NCBI RefSeq assembly: GCF_030165005.1
Contig: NZ_JASNNW010000021.1
Coordinates: 57,006-121,005, forward strand
Direction of reading: 5' to 3'
Source: Blastococcus capsensis
Lineage (GTDB): Bacteria > Actinomycetota > Actinomycetes > Mycobacteriales > Geodermatophilaceae
Length of the DNA stretch: 64,000 nt
In this document: piece by piece, positions 62,489 through 64,000 of the stretch
Layout of the letters: each line of letters starts with the position of its first letter
How positions within the stretch are numbered: position 1 is the stretch's first letter
Position numbers and translations under genes: made by a program
Notes under the pieces: generated by a model
Seen by the model: the letters and a program-made list of their open reading frames with translations, nothing else
Databases searched by the model: none
What the model was told of the DNA's origin: nothing

Positions 62489-63484
62489 GTGCTCCATCTG
62501 CTCGTTGACACCTCCACCTGGCTGGACCTGTGCAAGCGCCGCGACGGGCAGCGCTGGATCGTCGCGCTCCGAGTCCTCGCCCATCAGGGGCAGGTCGAAC
62601 TGCTCGTCCCACGACTCGTCATCGACGAGTTCGAGCGGAACCGAGATCGGGTCGAGACGTCGATGACGGCGAGCATCGCCCAGCGGTTCAAGCTCATCAA
62701 GCAAGACCTCGACGACTACGGCGGCTCGGACAACGAGCAGGCGCTCAAGGTCATCACGGATCTTGCCCGCCATGTGCCGCTCATCGGAGCCATGACGACC
62801 CGCAACTTCGCCGAGGTGCTCGACCTGCTCCGAGCCGGCCGTGGCCTCGAGCCAGGGGACGAAGAGAAACGCGGGGTGGTCGAGCGCGCCCTTTTGAAGC
62901 AGGCGCCGTTCCACCGGTCCCGCAACAGTGTCGCCGACGCCTTGCTCATCGAGCTCTACGAAACGACGCTCCGCGGCGTCGACCTGGACCACGAGCCGCA
63001 CGCGTTCATCACGAGCAACAGCGACGACTTCTCCTTGCCCGGCGGAGACGCGCGGCAGCCGCATCCTGACCTCGCCAGTCTGTTCGCAGTGGAGGGGTCG
63101 ACCTACGGGCTAGGAGTCGACGGCCTCAATCAGGTCCTCCTGGACTACTTCGGCGACGAGATCGAGGAGCTGTTCGCGGAGACCTACTTCGAGGAGGAGC
63201 CCCGACGGCTGGACGAGATCGTGGTGGCAGAACGGGAGCTGTTCGACCGCATCTGGTACCACCGCTCCCTCCAGCACGAGTACCGGCTTGAGGACGCTGG
63301 GGACGACGCCGAGCTGGAGCGCCTACTCGCGATTGCAGGGCCAGGGCGCCTGCGTGTTGAGGGGCTGTACACAAAGCCTGGTCAGCTGGGCCCGTACACG
63401 GATTTCGAGCTGGGGATGCTCAACGGCAAGCTTTCGGCCCTGCGCTGGGTGCTCGGCAGCGAATGGGACTTCCTCGACACATGA
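62489..63484 (+). CDS. PIN-domain (DUF4935-like) protein
   Basis: 331 residues. The N-terminal PIN fold has the acidic site Asp7 in LLVDTSTWLDL, Glu in VIDEFERNR, the third acid in SRNSVADALLIELY and the last in FITSNSDDFS. The C-terminal 130 residues are acidic and helical (DYFGDEIEELFAETYFEEE) and unrecognised. PIN domains are RNases in toxins and defence genes, but no antitoxin gene is adjacent. The GTG at 62489 is used. It is divergent from the broken gene on its left. Confidence 0.75.
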   Translation: MLHLLVDTSTWLDLCKRRDGQRWIVALRVLAHQGQVELLVPRLVIDEFERNRDRVETSMTASIAQRFKLIKQDLDDYGGSDNEQALKVITDLARHVPLIGAMTTRNFAEVLDLLRAGRGLEPGDEEKRGVVERALLKQAPFHRSRNSVADALLIELYETTLRGVDLDHEPHAFITSNSDDFSLPGGDARQPHPDLASLFAVEGSTYGLGVDGLNQVLLDYFGDEIEELFAETYFEEEPRRLDEIVVAERELFDRIWYHRSLQHEYRLEDAGDDAELERLLAIAGPGRLRVEGLYTKPGQLGPYTDFELGMLNGKLSALRWVLGSEWDFLDT

Positions 63485-63624
63485 CGGCAATCCCGGAGCC
63501 GTGGCGCCCAGCCGACGGCCACCTCAAGTAGGAGAGCCGGTTTCAACCGGCAGTGCAGCGAACCATAGGACAATGCGTTCGTAGCCTGGGCCGCTCGAGG
63601 TCGTGCCTTATCCGTGCCTTAAGC

Positions 63625-64000
63625 GGCTCTTCGCAGTTGAGGGTGTAGCGGGAGGCGGCGCGTCGTTGGCCGGGTAGGGGTCGAGGCCTTCCGATGATGG
63701 GAGTTCTCACGCTGCCCATCCGGAAGACCTCGACGTGCCTGACGCTACCTTCGGCTGCCCTGACCTGACCACGTTCGCCGGCTTGGACGAGCTGGGTCTG
63801 GAGGTCGTCGGGCAGCGGCTCTCCTCAGACCGTGCGGTCCTGGCCTGCCGGGTCGTCGAACCCGACCAGTGGTGCCGTCGCTGCGGGTGCGAGGGCGCGC
63901 CGCGGGACACCGTGACCCGGCGGCTGGCCCACGAACCGCTGGGCTGGCGACCGACCACGTTGCTGATCACGATCCGCCGCTACCGGTGCTCCGGTTGTGG
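63625..64000 (+). mobile_element. ISL3-family insertion sequence, left part
   Basis: Begins at or near GGCTCTTCGCAG (63625), which looks like an ISL3-type terminal repeat, followed by the transposase start. The element continues past the window. In the 140 bases before it GTGCCTTA is repeated twice (63604, 63615). Confidence 0.55.
63735..64000 (+). CDS. ISL3-family transposase, 3' end outside window
   Basis: The first 88 codons from GTG 63735 (VPDATFGCPDLTTFAGL) encode the ISL3 zinc-binding N-terminal domain: WCRRCGCEG and RRYRCSGCG are the paired CxxC motifs, separated by RRLAHEPLGWRP. The frame is open to the window edge, where the helix-turn-helix and DDE domains would follow. Confidence 0.8.
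   Translation, partial: MPDATFGCPDLTTFAGLDELGLEVVGQRLSSDRAVLACRVVEPDQWCRRCGCEGAPRDTVTRRLAHEPLGWRPTTLLITIRRYRCSGC

Noticed and set aside
63485..64000. Right attachment site (copy of the tRNA-Ala 3' end)
   Set aside because: No match to GGTTCGAGTCCCC or the following CAGCTCCACC was seen between 45000 and 64000; the element must continue past the window.

Overview
The window is very GC-rich with heavy GTG start use, dense gene packing, a tmRNA, a tRNA-Ala, SigC-type sigma and TetR/MFS/acyl-CoA genes. This is typical of an actinobacterium. The gene mix (recCBD cluster, DUF5994, patatin, CopC/CopD-YcnI-SCO cluster) suggests a Geodermatophilaceae-like lineage, but the genus is an inference.

Chromosomal backbone, 1-44890. 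A CorA gene cut by the window edge is followed by a tightly overlapping recC-recB-recD cluster (1151-9395) and the tmRNA gene ssrA (9433-9807). Next come a sugar O-acetyltransferase, a TetR regulator and an MFS exporter, a thioesterase, a membrane adenylate cyclase, a K+ channel and an acyl-CoA synthetase. A fatty-acid region follows: patatin, TetR, two overlapping acyl-CoA dehydrogenases and an enoyl-CoA hydratase, with a truncated second synthetase. At 22870-25642 two divergent two-component systems sit head to head in visible decay. Then come a MarR/yceI pair with a clear shared operator, an amber-interrupted solute-binding protein, a zinc alcohol dehydrogenase next to a hemerythrin-alpha/beta hydrolase fusion, typA, and a TauE exporter preceded by a 27-codon Cys-rich leader peptide. 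A SigC-type sigma factor is divergent from a five-gene copper cluster (36556-41578). Two wall-polymer genes and an M23 endopeptidase complete the backbone.

Integrated element, from tRNA-Ala (44891-44963) to beyond the right edge. A tyrosine integrase abuts the tRNA; its reading frame runs antisense through the whole tRNA. It is followed by an excisionase-like gene, a HEPN-domain protein, an IS110 element with a candidate bridge RNA, and a small zinc-finger gene. The main cargo is a six-gene chain in which every stop overlaps the next start: hsdM, hsdS, hsdR, a YgjP/SprT-like metallopeptidase, an OLD-family ATPase-TOPRIM nuclease and a UvrD-like helicase (51094-61907). The last two resemble the Gabija pair GajA/GajB. 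The chain thus joins a type I restriction-modification system to a Gabija-like module in what looks like one transcript. A broken element gene, a PIN-domain protein and the start of an ISL3-family transposase follow. No right attachment site is visible, so the island is at least 19 kb.

Scattered through the backbone are long intergenic palindromes, three of which share TGATCAT in the outer stem.
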